Source: Ectothiorhodosinus mongolicus (GTDB lineage: Bacteria > Pseudomonadota > Gammaproteobacteria > Ectothiorhodospirales > Ectothiorhodospiraceae). Taken from it: a stretch of 64,000 nucleotides of DNA. The stretch covers positions 942,686-1,006,685 of the forward strand of contig NZ_CP023018.1 of NCBI RefSeq assembly GCF_022406875.1, written 5' to 3'. The stretch's first letter is position 1. Each line of letters starts with the position of its first letter. The notes beneath the pieces are model-generated. The model saw only the letters and a list, made by a program, of their open reading frames with translations. It ran no database searches and was not told the DNA's origin. Of this stretch, positions 37,753 through 47,656 are shown piece after piece. Both the position numbers and the translations under genes were made by a program.

Positions 37753-40494
37753 ACCCAATTCCGCTGGCGGGCTCATGGGCAGACGGAATGTGAAGCGGGT
37801 GCCCTGACCTAGTTGGGTCTCAACCGATATTTCGCCACCCAATGTCTCGATAATCGTCTTGCAAATCGCCAACCCAAGGCCCGTACCCTCAGGCTTATTC
37901 GTAAGCGAATCGCCGACCTGACGAAACTTATCGAACAGGCTGGGCAAAGCTTCCTCGGGAATCCCCGGGCCGTTATCGGCGACGCTGAGCTCGATATGCC
38001 TTGCATCGGACAGCGTCAGGCTCAGCATCACACGCCCGCCAGCTGGGGTAAATTTCACAGCATTAGAGAGCAGATTAATGACCACCTGCATTAATCGATC
38101 GCGATCTGAACGCATCGGCACGACCTGGTCTGGCAACTGGATTTCCAATAAGACTCCTTTGTCGCGAAACAGCTGACCGGAGGCACTCACTGCATCATTA
38201 ACCGTGGCAATCACATCCAAATTTTCGATGTGCCACTGCATCGCCCCGGAATCCAGCTTGGCCAGATCCAAGACTTGATTGATCAGGCGTGACAAACGTT
38301 CACTCTCGCTGATGATGATGGACAAGAATTCAAGACGCTTATCGGCCTCTATATCCTGATTGTCATGCAGGATTTCGGAGAAAGACCGAATGGAGGTGAG
38401 CGGAGTGCGCAGCTCATGGGTTACCGTGGAAATAAAATCATCTTTCATTCGGTCTAATTGCTGCAATTGAGCATTGGCTTCCCTCAATTCCTTAGTAGCA
38501 TCCTCTAACTCCGCTGATTTGGTTTCCAGTTTTTGGCTGTAGGCAATCACCTGACTGGCTTCATCAAGAATTTGCATGACCTCATCGAGGCTGACGACAT
38601 TACCCTTAGCCACATTCGATACCATAACCCGGGCTGATGCTGCGCCGATTGACCCCGCCAGCAATTGCTCGGTCAAATAAACCAACTCGGGCGCGGCCTC
38701 AGGATTATTGGCAAGCTCAACCCCACAGTCATTGGCATATCGATCAAAAGCTTCTCGCGCCCGGGTTTCGCCGATGAAGCGCTTGAGCAGATCAAAAAGA
38801 TCATCGACTGTAGCGCTGCCGCGCCAAAAGCCTGACAGACCACGGCGATCCTCACTGAGTCGAAACACATCAACAAAAAGGCTGGCCTGAATGCGCTCGA
38901 CAGTGCTTTGCTGAGTGAGCAACGAGACCATGATGTAAGCGCCGATATTGGCCATCATGGACCATATGAGGGAATGCGTGATGCGATCCAAACCCTCGAG
39001 GCCAAACAATGCATAAGGCCGCAGCCAATCAATGCCAAACAGGCCATCACTGATAAAGGCCTGAGGCAGCCAACCTGACTGGGCAAATGATGGCAACAGC
39101 AGGGTATAAATCCACACCATAAAACCGGCTGCAAGGCCTGCCAAGGCACCTTTTTGTGTGGCGCCTCGCCAAAAAATACCTCCCAATAAAGCTGGAGCAA
39201 ACTGTGCCACGGCACAAAATGACACCAGCCCCATGCCCACAAGGGCCACGGTGTCACCCGTTACGCGCACGTACACAAACCCTAAAAAGATGCCAAACAA
39301 GATGGAACCGCGCCGAATGAACAACAGCAGACGGGTAAGATCTTGACGCTCGGCCAGGCGCAACCAGCGAAGCCGCAACAAGGCCGGCATGACAAGGTCA
39401 TTACATAGCATGGTCGCCAGAGCTACCGTTTCGACAATAATCATGGCGGTCGCCGCTGACAGGCCGCCCAGAAAGACCAACATAGCCAAAAATTGCATGT
39501 CTTGAGACAGCGGCAGTGCCAACACAAAACTATCGGGATGCACCGGCGCATCGCCAAACAACAACACGCCAGCAAAGGCAATGGGCAATACGAATAAGTT
39601 AATCAGGAACAAATAAAGCGGGAACATCCAAGCCGCTTTGCGTATGTGGGCCTCATCGACATTTTCTACCACGGCCACCTGAAACTGACGCGGCAGGACC
39701 AGAAGCACCACCATGGCGAGCAATGTCAGAACAATCCAGTTGCCGTATTGCGCCAATTCTCCGACGCGAAACAGCTCCGAAAGTTTAGCGTGCTCTGCTG
39801 CCTGAGCGAAAAGGTCGATCGGGCCTTGAAACATCACGAATGTCACGACTAAACCCGCCATCAAAAACGCGACCAACTTGACCACCGACTCAAAAGCGAT
39901 GGCCGCCACCATCCCCGCATGATGCTCTGAAGCATCGATATGGCGGGTACCAAATAAAATGGCAAATACAGCGAGAATGAGGGAGACATAAAATGCGGTG
40001 TCTGCATAAAAGGGCAAGGTCTGTGGATCAGGCATGCTGGCCAAATCGGGGTAACTCACCATCACATTGAACGTCACCGTGACCGCCTTGAGCTGCAAAG
40101 CGATATAGGGCACTAGACCAACCAAGGCGATAATAGTGACCAAACCTGCCAGCAACTGACTTTTGCCATAGCGAGAGGCAATGAAGTCAGCGATCGAAGT
40201 AATACGATTGACTTTGGAAATGCGCACCATCTTGCGCAACACAATCCACCCCAGCGCAGCCATCAAAGTTGGGCCCAGATAGATCGGCAAATAGTGGATA
40301 CCCCCCTGAGCGGCCAAGCCAACGCTGCCGTAAAAAGTCCAGGACGTGCAGTACACAGCGATTGAGAGGGAATAAACCAGGGGGTTATTGATGACGCTGC
40401 GACCTTGGTCAGAGCGCTTATCCCCCCAATAGGCAATGCCAAACAGTGTCAGCAGGTAACACAGCGAAACACCGATCACCAAACCCATATTCAT
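37732..40494 (-). CDS. Sodium/solute symporter-histidine kinase (CbrA/CrbS-like)
   Basis: Protein of 920 residues. Residues 1 to about 500 are a sodium:solute symporter with about 13 helices (SLSIAVYCTSWTFYGSVG near 46, SRYGKSQLLAGL near 109). A STAC-type linker domain follows (DDLFDLLKRFIGETRAREAF near 565, split as DLFDLLKRF and ETRAREAF), then a coiled coil. The kinase has the phospho-acceptor H693 in THELRTPL, N-box NLLSNAVKFT, and ATP-lid motifs DNGPGIPEE and GTGLGLAI. No PAS domain is evident in the linker. It probably senses or transports a small carboxylate or amino acid and signals to the CheY-like regulator encoded two genes upstream. Last gene of the cassette. Confidence 0.88.
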   Translation of the reverse strand: MNMGLVIGVSLCYLLTLFGIAYWGDKRSDQGRSVINNPLVYSLSIAVYCTSWTFYGSVGLAAQGGIHYLPIYLGPTLMAALGWIVLRKMVRISKVNRITSIADFIASRYGKSQLLAGLVTIIALVGLVPYIALQLKAVTVTFNVMVSYPDLASMPDPQTLPFYADTAFYVSLILAVFAILFGTRHIDASEHHAGMVAAIAFESVVKLVAFLMAGLVVTFVMFQGPIDLFAQAAEHAKLSELFRVGELAQYGNWIVLTLLAMVVLLVLPRQFQVAVVENVDEAHIRKAAWMFPLYLFLINLFVLPIAFAGVLLFGDAPVHPDSFVLALPLSQDMQFLAMLVFLGGLSAATAMIIVETVALATMLCNDLVMPALLRLRWLRLAERQDLTRLLLFIRRGSILFGIFLGFVYVRVTGDTVALVGMGLVSFCAVAQFAPALLGGIFWRGATQKGALAGLAAGFMVWIYTLLLPSFAQSGWLPQAFISDGLFGIDWLRPYALFGLEGLDRITHSLIWSMMANIGAYIMVSLLTQQSTVERIQASLFVDVFRLSEDRRGLSGFWRGSATVDDLFDLLKRFIGETRAREAFDRYANDCGVELANNPEAAPELVYLTEQLLAGSIGAASARVMVSNVAKGNVVSLDEVMQILDEASQVIAYSQKLETKSAELEDATKELREANAQLQQLDRMKDDFISTVTHELRTPLTSIRSFSEILHDNQDIEADKRLEFLSIIISESERLSRLINQVLDLAKLDSGAMQWHIENLDVIATVNDAVSASGQLFRDKGVLLEIQLPDQVVPMRSDRDRLMQVVINLLSNAVKFTPAGGRVMLSLTLSDARHIELSVADNGPGIPEEALPSLFDKFRQVGDSLTNKPEGTGLGLAICKTIIETLGGEISVETQLGQGTRFTFRLPMSPPAELGSGQLSA

Positions 40495-40760
40495 GGCTTG
40501 GGATCCTGTTCTACTGGCTCCGGCACTCCCTTTTCAGCATGACTGGTGACTTGGGCAATCACTGCAATCAACAAAATCACTAGGGCCCAAGCCAAGTAAA
40601 GGTATAAAAAAAGAGATGGAATCCCGAACGTGAGTCCGGGTATGTCGAAAACCACCAAAAGCGGTGGGAAAAATAGCGCCAGCCCCAACATGAATACTGC
40701 AACATAACGCTCGCGGGCTCCACTGGGAGGCGCCATACGCAGGTTACGTGGTGTCGTCAT
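40491..40760 (-). CDS. Small two-helix membrane protein of the symporter-kinase cassette
   Basis: Protein of 89 residues with two hydrophobic helices (AVFMLGLALFFPPLLVVF and LFLYLYLAWALVILLIAVIA) joined by a short DIPGLTFGIPS loop. Such a small protein encoded directly before a sodium/solute symporter is a recurring arrangement (DUF3311- or DUF4212-type accessory subunits), and the FGIP loop resembles DUF3311. Its stop overlaps the kinase start by four bases (ATGA), so it is likely a partner of the symporter domain. Function not proven. Confidence 0.62.
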   Translation of the reverse strand: MTTPRNLRMAPPSGARERYVAVFMLGLALFFPPLLVVFDIPGLTFGIPSLFLYLYLAWALVILLIAVIAQVTSHAEKGVPEPVEQDPKP

Positions 40761-40766
40761 AAGCGT

Positions 40767-42899
40767 TTATGCGCCGGAGCCGGAATTTCCGTTGGCATGG
40801 GCGATGGTCCGTTCCCGCTGACGCAGCTCAGCCGCCATATTGGAGCGTTTCATCACCTCACCGAAAGTAGTGAAGCCGCGCGACTGCGCGCGCTCCAGCA
40901 ACCGCACCAGTAATTGTGCTGTGCCAATAGCATCCCCCAAGGCGGTGTGCCGACCTTCAATGCTGATGCCATAACGCTCAATCAAACCATCCAAGGAGTG
41001 ATCCTCGCCGTCATCCTCCAACATCACCGATAGCAGCAAGGTATCCAGAACTGGATTATCAAACACGACCCCAGTCTGTTTTTCCTTCATGCTCAGGAAC
41101 TTCATGTCAAAAGCAGCGTTATGGGCGACCATCACCGAATCCCCCACAAAGGTCCGGAATTGCGGCAAAACCTCGGCAATCGAGGGCTTACCTACTACCT
41201 GATCATCGGTGATGCCATGAAAACGAATGGACGCGGGCGGGATGGGTTTACCTGGATTAATGATGCATTCAAAGGTCTCCCCGGACAGAACGCGCCCCTT
41301 CACCATCCGCACACCCGCAATCGAAATAATTTCGTCACCACCCACTGGGTCCAAGCCGGTCATTTCGCAATCGAATACCACGTAGCTGAGTTCATTTAGG
41401 GGTGTTGCCGCCAAGCTTGCGTCTCCGGCATGCTCGCGCATCAAGCCAAAGTCATAAAATTCCGGGCGCGGCGGCAGCTGACCCTCGTCTGTCGCAAATT
41501 GCATTCTCTTCGGGGCAATCATCGGCAGCCTCAAGAAACAATGATCACCTTCACCACGCCGTTGACTCCACAGCTCAAGTCCATGTCGTTCGAAAACGTC
41601 TCTCAGGCTTTGATTACCCAGTTCTTCGCCACAACTCATCTCCAACCAAGTGCTGAGTTGGGCGTTCGACACCCCTTTTCCACGCCAGTAAAAATCCAAA
41701 TAAACGCGTCGATCACCCAACAGCGCCTCCACCTCAAAGGATGCAGCACTGGTATGCGCAGCTAAGGTTCGCAATAAACACTCTAGGGCACGGACCATAG
41801 TCAAACTATCGGCCATCAGCCACAAAGGCTGGCCTACAGGAATAAGCCTGGGGTCTCCGTCTTGACTGAGTCGGCGATTCACCGATTCCAGTAGGTCGAC
41901 ACTGAGGATATCCGCCATAGGATAACGACCCAAGGCGTGACCCCGGAAATACTGAGCCAAAGCCTCGAGCTTATCGCTGGCCTGCTCACTTTCATCGCGC
42001 AATACCGCGTGAAACCGCTGTCGCAACTCCTCAGACATCTGCGGATGGGCTTCGACCACCTCTGCCGCAGCGCGAAGGTTGCCAATAGTCTCACGCAAAT
42101 CCACCGTGACAGCCCGTCGCACCGTATCAACTGAGGCGATCGTGTCTACATCAGCGCTGATATCCACCAGGGTAATCAAATAAGCGCTGGTTTGTCCTTT
42201 AGGATCGGGGATCAAAGCCATACGGCCCTGCAATAGGCGGTTGCCGGCGATGTTGGCGCAAACGAACGAGTCGGATAAATCTTTAAAGGCCGCTCCTTCC
42301 TCAAACCGGCGCTCCAAGCGCTCAAGGGTGTGCTCAATGGGCGCCTTGGGAATCACCGCGAAAAGCGGCCGCCCCAGCCCCACTGCCTCAGGCGTACCCA
42401 AAATAGACACTACCGACTGATTAAACAGCAGCATTTGATGGTTGCGACTGCAGACCAACACGCCTTCATCCAGCCCCTGAAGAATGACTTCTAACCAAGT
42501 CTTTTGCTCATCTATCTGCGCGGTTGCTGAGGCCATGGCACTGCGAATCTCACGGCGCGCTGCACGTAAACCGCCCGCAAGCGCAGCTACAGCTTCTGGC
42601 AAATCTTCCAGGGCATGTCGCCTTGGCAAAGCCAGTTCAGCGTCAGTTTTCGGGGATTCCAATAAAGCACGTATATCACGCGACAGGACTTTGGTCGGTC
42701 GGTAAACATTTTTACGTAGTATAAAAAAGGTGAGTAATACAAAGGCTGTTGGCAATAGAGTGAACGATAATGGCAAGCCCCAGCTAAGGACCCCCTCACC
42801 AGCCAGCAGAAGATCCCAGTGCGTGGCCAACACCAAGCCGACGAAAGCCGCCAACACCGTCCCGATCAGGGAAGCCACAATCACTGCGCGCTGATTCAC
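40767..42899 (-). CDS. Membrane-anchored PAS/pseudo-histidine-kinase fused to DnaQ-type 3'-5' exonuclease
   Basis: Protein of 710 residues. Two N-terminal helices (about 7-27 and 42-62), a charged linker, a PAS-like domain (LEVILQGLDEGVLVCSRN near 136) and a region aligned to the HisKA/ATPase core of histidine kinases. There the H-box reads VTVDLRETIGNL (His replaced by Val) and the N-box LECLLRTLAAHT (Asn lost), so it cannot autophosphorylate in the usual way. The C-terminal 210 residues are a DEDDh exonuclease: D510/E512 in FDCEMTGLDP, Asp in VAHNAAFDMKF, and H651/D656 in HTALGDA. All exonuclease residues seem intact. It is not the replicative epsilon subunit. Sits between the response regulator and the symporter-kinase genes. 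Confidence 0.85.
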   Translation of the reverse strand: MNQRAVIVASLIGTVLAAFVGLVLATHWDLLLAGEGVLSWGLPLSFTLLPTAFVLLTFFILRKNVYRPTKVLSRDIRALLESPKTDAELALPRRHALEDLPEAVAALAGGLRAARREIRSAMASATAQIDEQKTWLEVILQGLDEGVLVCSRNHQMLLFNQSVVSILGTPEAVGLGRPLFAVIPKAPIEHTLERLERRFEEGAAFKDLSDSFVCANIAGNRLLQGRMALIPDPKGQTSAYLITLVDISADVDTIASVDTVRRAVTVDLRETIGNLRAAAEVVEAHPQMSEELRQRFHAVLRDESEQASDKLEALAQYFRGHALGRYPMADILSVDLLESVNRRLSQDGDPRLIPVGQPLWLMADSLTMVRALECLLRTLAAHTSAASFEVEALLGDRRVYLDFYWRGKGVSNAQLSTWLEMSCGEELGNQSLRDVFERHGLELWSQRRGEGDHCFLRLPMIAPKRMQFATDEGQLPPRPEFYDFGLMREHAGDASLAATPLNELSYVVFDCEMTGLDPVGGDEIISIAGVRMVKGRVLSGETFECIINPGKPIPPASIRFHGITDDQVVGKPSIAEVLPQFRTFVGDSVMVAHNAAFDMKFLSMKEKQTGVVFDNPVLDTLLLSVMLEDDGEDHSLDGLIERYGISIEGRHTALGDAIGTAQLLVRLLERAQSRGFTTFGEVMKRSNMAAELRQRERTIAHANGNSGSGA

Positions 42900-42948
42900 G
42901 ATAGACCTTCCCGATGGTTTAACGCAGCGTCAAAGGACGCCACAAAAA

Positions 42949-43326
42949 TCAGCCCACATCGCCAATGAGGGCTTTGACTTTTTCCACGATTTCCCGGGTT
43001 GAGAAGGGCTTGGTGACATAGTCATCCGCACCCATGGCCAGGCCTTTCTCTTTTTCTATCTGGCGGCCTTTCGCCGTCAGCATGATGATGCTGATGTCAT
43101 TCCAAGCGGGATTTTCGCGAATGGTCTGACAAACATCATAGCCGTCTCGCTTGGGCATCATGACATCCAACAAAATCAGATCTGGTGGATCGGATTTGAC
43201 CGCCTCAAGAGCGGCCTCACCATCTCTGGCGACCCGCACATCATAGCCTGCCTCGCGGAACAAAAATTCCAGCGATAACACGATGTTGGGTTCATCATCG
43301 ACGACCAATATGGACCGAGACGCCAT
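42949..43326 (-). CDS. CheY-like response regulator (receiver domain only)
   Basis: Single receiver domain of 125 residues with no output domain. Acidic pair D10/D11 in VVDDEPN, phospho-acceptor D54 in LILLDVMMPKRDGYD, Thr in IIMLTAKG near 84 and Lys in DDYVTKPFS near 106. ATG 43326 is chosen because AGGAGG lies nine bases before it. First gene of the cassette ending with the symporter-kinase, so that kinase is its likely donor. The output target is unknown; the exonuclease fusion encoded next is a candidate partner (inference). Confidence 0.93.
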   Translation of the reverse strand: MASRSILVVDDEPNIVLSLEFLFREAGYDVRVARDGEAALEAVKSDPPDLILLDVMMPKRDGYDVCQTIRENPAWNDISIIMLTAKGRQIEKEKGLAMGADDYVTKPFSTREIVEKVKALIGDVG

Positions 43327-43445
43327 CACACCCTCCTAAGTCATCCCATCGCACCGGAAAGGCGTCGCAGGATGGTTATATGGTCATAAAAAGACCTTGT
43401 ATGAACACTAGCACAGCTCGTTCACAACGTCATGATGCTGATGCG

Positions 43446-44846
43446 CTATTTGCTTGCTTTAAGGCGGTTTCTAGCCTCTTGAATGCGCTTTAGCACCTGC
43501 TCAGGGGCTGTGCCACCATGTATCGAACGCGCCGCTACTGAACCTTCGGGGGTCAACACATCAAAAACATCTGCCTCAATCAAGCTGCTAAAGGCTTGCA
43601 GCTCTTTAAGATCCATTTGTGATAAATCGCACCCGGTGTCCACACCCAGCTTCACAGCACGCCCGACAACCTCATGGGCATCCCGAAAAGCCATGCCTTT
43701 GCGCACTAAGTAATCAGCCAGATCGGTGGCCGTAGCAAAACCTTGATTCACCGCTAAGCGCATGGCGTCTGCGCACACATGAATATTGGGCACCATATCG
43801 GCAAAAGCCCGCAAACTGCCAGCCAAAGTGTCTACGGTGTCAAACAAGGGTTCCTTGTCTTCTTGGTTGTCCTTGTTGTACGCCAGCGGCTGCGCCTTCA
43901 TTAGGGTCAGCAAGGCGGTAAGATTGCCGTTGACTCGCCCGGTTTTGCCGCGCACCAATTCGGGAACATCCGGGTTTTTTTTCTGCGGCATGATGGAAGA
44001 ACCGGTACAGAAACGATCAGGCAGCTGGATAAAACCAAATTGTGCGCTGGTCCAAAGAATCAGTTCTTCGGAAAAACGCGATAGATGCGTCATGATGAGC
44101 GCACCTGCTGCACAAAACTCGATTGCGAAATCACGATCGCTGACGGCATCCAAAGAGTTATCGCTAATGCCCTCAAAGCCCAATAGTTCAGCCGTGTAAT
44201 GGCGATCCAGTGGGTAGGGTGTGCCTGCCAAGGCAGCAGAACCCAGAGGCATAATATTGACGCGCTTACGGCAGTCGGCCAAACGCGCATGATCACGCTC
44301 CAGCATTTCAAACCAAGCCATCATGTGGTGCCCAAAGGTGATCGGCTGTGCCGTTTGCAAGTGGGTAAAGCCGGGCATGATGGTGTGCGCTTCGCGTTCG
44401 GCCAAATCCAATAGGCCCTGTTGTAAGCGGCGCAGCTCAGCACTGAGCAAATCGATCGAATCGCGCAGCCAGAGACGGATATCGGTAGCCACCTGGTCAT
44501 TACGCGAGCGGCCAGTGTGCAGCTTCTTGCCGACCTCGCCGATGCGCTCAATCAGCCGTGATTCAATATTCATGTGCACATCTTCCAGCGCCACTGACCA
44601 TTGCAAACGACCCGTTTCAATGTCTTCCTGAATCGCTTTTAGTCCCGCGATAATTTGTTGCGCCTCTTCGGCGCTGAGTATGCCGACATGGGCCAGCATG
44701 GTGGCATGGGCGATGGAGCCCTGAATATCGTGTCGATACAGGCGCCAATCAAAACGGATAGACGCGGTAAATGCTTCGACAAAGGCATCGGTGGGCTCAG
44801 CAAAGCGGCCACCCCAGAGCTTGTCCTGTGCGGTCTTGTCATTCAT
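43446..44846 (-). CDS. argH: Argininosuccinate lyase ArgH
   Basis: Last enzyme of arginine biosynthesis, cleaving argininosuccinate to arginine and fumarate; 466 residues from ATG 44846. Starts [18 protein letters not shown]. Family signature [23 protein letters not shown] near 282 (shown as [12 protein letters not shown]) carries the catalytic serine loop, and [12 protein letters not shown] and TGTHLQ-like [11 protein letters not shown] carry the active-site histidine. The in-frame extension to 44921 lacks family similarity. Placed head to head with algR, as in Pseudomonas. Confidence 0.96.
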   Translation of the reverse strand: MNDKTAQDKLWGGRFAEPTDAFVEAFTASIRFDWRLYRHDIQGSIAHATMLAHVGILSAEEAQQIIAGLKAIQEDIETGRLQWSVALEDVHMNIESRLIERIGEVGKKLHTGRSRNDQVATDIRLWLRDSIDLLSAELRRLQQGLLDLAEREAHTIMPGFTHLQTAQPITFGHHMMAWFEMLERDHARLADCRKRVNIMPLGSAALAGTPYPLDRHYTAELLGFEGISDNSLDAVSDRDFAIEFCAAGALIMTHLSRFSEELILWTSAQFGFIQLPDRFCTGSSIMPQKKNPDVPELVRGKTGRVNGNLTALLTLMKAQPLAYNKDNQEDKEPLFDTVDTLAGSLRAFADMVPNIHVCADAMRLAVNQGFATATDLADYLVRKGMAFRDAHEVVGRAVKLGVDTGCDLSQMDLKELQAFSSLIEADVFDVLTPEGSVAARSIHGGTAPEQVLKRIQEARNRLKASK

Positions 44847-44976
44847 GAATGGGTTTGTTTCTTGACCGGGGAAATGTGAATGCAGTATACCATTGGTTAT
44901 AGGGTTCGCTAAGACAGGCACTCTATAGCTTTGCCCAGGAAGGGGCTAAATCTCATTGGCATCCAAGGAGGGATCC

Positions 44977-45729
44977 ATGAAAATATTTATTGCTGAACAA
45001 GCAGGTGTCACCCGTGATCGGGTCCAATCCATCTTGCGATCAAGCGATCAGCATCAGATCGTCGGTACCGCAGACACCGGTACTAAGACGGTTTCCATGG
45101 TCCGTCATATCAAGCCCGATGTGCTCATTCTAGATGACACGCTGGCCGAGACGGGTGGGCTACAAGTCGCTCAGCAGGTGAGTAAATTACCTTTGCCGCC
45201 GGCGGTGATTTTGCTCACTGGCTATCTCGAACATCTCGTCAACAATGCGCTGTTGCCCACTGAGGCGTGTCTGCTCAAACCAGTCAAGCAGCATCAACTA
45301 ATCAGCGCCTTGGATAAGGTCTGCCGGATTAACCAGGGCCATATACGCGGACTGATGACACGTAAACAATCTGCACCTCGAGATTATGTGTGTGCTCGCC
45401 ATGGACAGGACTTTAAGCGCATTCCAATTGATCAGGTGATCTACTTCATGGCCCGCGACAAATATGTCACCGTGCGTTATGACGAAGGTGAGGTCCTGAT
45501 CAATGATTCTATTCGAGAGCTGGAGGCAGAATTCAAACGAGACTTTATTCGTGTACACCGCAATGCCCTGATCTCACGCTCACGATTCTCGACACTGAGT
45601 CGACGCGGCGACAATGGGCATTGGGCGATACTGGCCCCTCAGGGCGACACGATACAGGTCAGTCGTCGCTACCTGTCAAAAGCCTATGCGTTTCTGCGCT
45701 TAGGGGTTTCACAACGACATCTGGTGTAA
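44977..45729 (+). CDS. AlgR-like LytTR response regulator
   Basis: Protein of 250 residues from ATG 44977, with AAGGAGG seven bases upstream. Receiver domain (1-120): phospho-acceptor D53 in LILDDTLAETGG and Lys in CLLKPVKQH are present, but the usual acidic pair is reduced to A6-E7-Q8 in FIAEQAG, so Mg binding may be weak. LytTR DNA-binding domain from about 140: KRIPIDQVIYFMARDKYVTV and FIRVHRNALISRSRFS. The cognate kinase gene (algZ/fimS), next to algR in Pseudomonas, is absent here. Located between argH and hemC, the conserved locus. Confidence 0.85.
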   Translation: MKIFIAEQAGVTRDRVQSILRSSDQHQIVGTADTGTKTVSMVRHIKPDVLILDDTLAETGGLQVAQQVSKLPLPPAVILLTGYLEHLVNNALLPTEACLLKPVKQHQLISALDKVCRINQGHIRGLMTRKQSAPRDYVCARHGQDFKRIPIDQVIYFMARDKYVTVRYDEGEVLINDSIRELEAEFKRDFIRVHRNALISRSRFSTLSRRGDNGHWAILAPQGDTIQVSRRYLSKAYAFLRLGVSQRHLV

Positions 45730-45854
45730 GTGTGTCGGCAAAGCCTGCCTAGGTCAGGATGAGGTGCGAGATTGGTTGAACAAGGGCGGGATGTGTGCTT
45801 GAGTTGAGGCTTATCGCTGCCGAGGGGCAGCTCCTGCAAAGCAACTCAAAGCAC

Positions 45855-46808
45855 ATGTCAAAAAAAGAACTCAAGATCGCCACCCGAAAAAGCCCACTTG
45901 CCCTTTGGCAGGCTGAGGAAGTTGCCAGCCGCGTGCAGGCCTTATTTCCTGATGTCACGGTCACCTTGATCAAGATGTCGACTCAAGGTGATCGTATCCT
46001 TGATACGCCATTGGCTAAGGTGGGTGGCAAGGGCTTGTTTGTCAAAGAACTGGAGCATGGTTTGCTTCAAGGTGATGCTGACATCGCCGTGCACTCCATG
46101 AAAGATGTCCCTATGTCGCTGCCCGAGGGCCTGCATCTGCCGGTGATACTGGAGCGTGAAGATCCTCATGATGCCTTCGTCTCTAATACCTACAGTAGGC
46201 TAGAAGACCTACCGAAGGGAGCCCGTGTTGGCACCTCCAGTTTGCGGCGTCAAAGTCAGTTGCGCGCCCGCTTCCCGCATCTGCAGGTGCTGGATTTAAG
46301 AGGCAACGTCAATACACGTCTGGGCAAACTCGATGGGGGTGAATACGATGCCATCTTGCTCGCTGCAGCTGGATTGAAACGTTTAGGATTTGCAGGACGT
46401 ATCACCCAAATTCTTGATGCCGATGCCAGCCTTCCTGCCATTGGCCAGGGCGCCATCGGTATCGAGTGCCGCAGCGAAGATCCTCAGATCATGCAATGGA
46501 TCACTCCACTCAACGACGCCGACACCCATGTTCGGCTTGCCGCAGAACGGGCCTTTAATCTGCGCCTTAATGGCGGTTGCCAAGTACCCATTGGGGGTTA
46601 CGCCGAATTGGATGAAGAGGGGCAAATATTCATGCGCGGCCTAGTCGGTGAGCCCGATGGTTCCATTATTTATCGCGCCAGCTTGCATGGACCTAGAGAC
46701 CAGGCCGAGGCACTGGGCACTGCCCTAGCGGAACAATTACTGCGTGAGGGCGCCGAGGGCATTTTGCGTGACTTGGGCTTGGCGCCAGCTCCGGTAAATG
46801 ATGGGTGA
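45855..46808 (+). CDS. hemC: Porphobilinogen deaminase (hydroxymethylbilane synthase) HemC
   Basis: Polymerises four porphobilinogens into hydroxymethylbilane. 317 residues from ATG 45855. Motifs: [18 protein letters not shown] at the start, [22 protein letters not shown] near 43 (split [14 protein letters not shown]), HSMKDVPM near 79, [18 protein letters not shown] near 126 with the catalytic arginines, and the dipyrromethane-binding cysteine in [14 protein letters not shown] near 240. First gene of hemC-hemD-hemX-hemY. Confidence 0.97.
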   Translation: MSKKELKIATRKSPLALWQAEEVASRVQALFPDVTVTLIKMSTQGDRILDTPLAKVGGKGLFVKELEHGLLQGDADIAVHSMKDVPMSLPEGLHLPVILEREDPHDAFVSNTYSRLEDLPKGARVGTSSLRRQSQLRARFPHLQVLDLRGNVNTRLGKLDGGEYDAILLAAAGLKRLGFAGRITQILDADASLPAIGQGAIGIECRSEDPQIMQWITPLNDADTHVRLAAERAFNLRLNGGCQVPIGGYAELDEEGQIFMRGLVGEPDGSIIYRASLHGPRDQAEALGTALAEQLLREGAEGILRDLGLAPAPVNDG

Positions 46809-47656
46809 TTCCGAACGTGACGCTGACTCAGGGCGCGACAACATTGTCAGGGGTGCGGGTCATGGTGACCCGACCGGCACATCAGGCTGAGCCTTTTTGT
46901 CAGATGATCACCGCCCACGGCGGCATCGCTCATCGATGCCCGGCAATGGCAATTACAGCCGGCAGCAACCCAAAAGCGATCGATCAATGGGTGGAAAAAC
47001 TCGAGACAGTCGACTTGGCCATCTTTGTCAGCCCCAATGCCGTGGAATATGGTTTACGGGAGATCTATCGGCGGCGTACCGATTTGCCCGATAGCATGCG
47101 CCTTGCCACCGTGGGACAAAAATCCGCCCAGGCATTGGTACGAAATGGCCTCTGTGTGGACATCTGTCCGGACAGCGGATTTGATAGTGAGGCTTTGCTG
47201 ACGGAACCTGTATTGCAACAAGTGGAAGGACAACAAGTCCTTATCTTTCGGGGCAATGGGGGCCGTGATCTGCTGGGTGCGACACTCAGAAATAGGGGAG
47301 CGAGGGTAGATTATGTCGAGGTCTATCGCCGCATCCTACCGCCAGTCAGTCAGCAGCAAATGGCGCCTCTCAAAAATGGGGAGATCGACGTTATCGCGGT
47401 AACTAGCGCTGAACTACTGAATAACCTTTGCGCGTTGATACCTGACGATTTGCACGTATTTTTTTTGCAGCAGGCTTTGGTCACGGGATGCGAACGCATC
47501 AGTGAAAAAGCCAGAGCACTTGGATTTTCGGGCAGCATCATCAGCGCGGAAAATCCCAGCGACGAAGCCATGCTCAACGCCTTAAAAAAATGGGCTCAAA
47601 TGAGGGAAGCCACTCATGAACGAAGACGACCAAAAACCATCAGCGGAGGAGCCTGA
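46805..47656 (+). CDS. hemD: Uroporphyrinogen-III synthase HemD
   Basis: Closes and inverts ring D to give uroporphyrinogen III, the branch point used by both heme and the cob genes at 15-21 kb. 283 residues, two-domain fold. Starts with GTG overlapping the hemC stop (GTGA). [19 protein letters not shown] near the N-terminus, [11 protein letters not shown] near 75, [31 protein letters not shown] near 150 (shown as [10 protein letters not shown] and YVEVYRR) and [10 protein letters not shown] are family-typical. Overlaps hemX by 41 bases. Confidence 0.93.
   Translation: MIPNVTLTQGATTLSGVRVMVTRPAHQAEPFCQMITAHGGIAHRCPAMAITAGSNPKAIDQWVEKLETVDLAIFVSPNAVEYGLREIYRRRTDLPDSMRLATVGQKSAQALVRNGLCVDICPDSGFDSEALLTEPVLQQVEGQQVLIFRGNGGRDLLGATLRNRGARVDYVEVYRRILPPVSQQQMAPLKNGEIDVIAVTSAELLNNLCALIPDDLHVFFLQQALVTGCERISEKARALGFSGSIISAENPSDEAMLNALKKWAQMREATHERRRPKTISGGA

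Noticed and set aside
40767..42899. Replicative DNA polymerase III epsilon subunit
   Set aside because: Although the C-terminus is DnaQ-like, the protein has membrane helices and a PAS/kinase-like body, and sits in a signalling operon.
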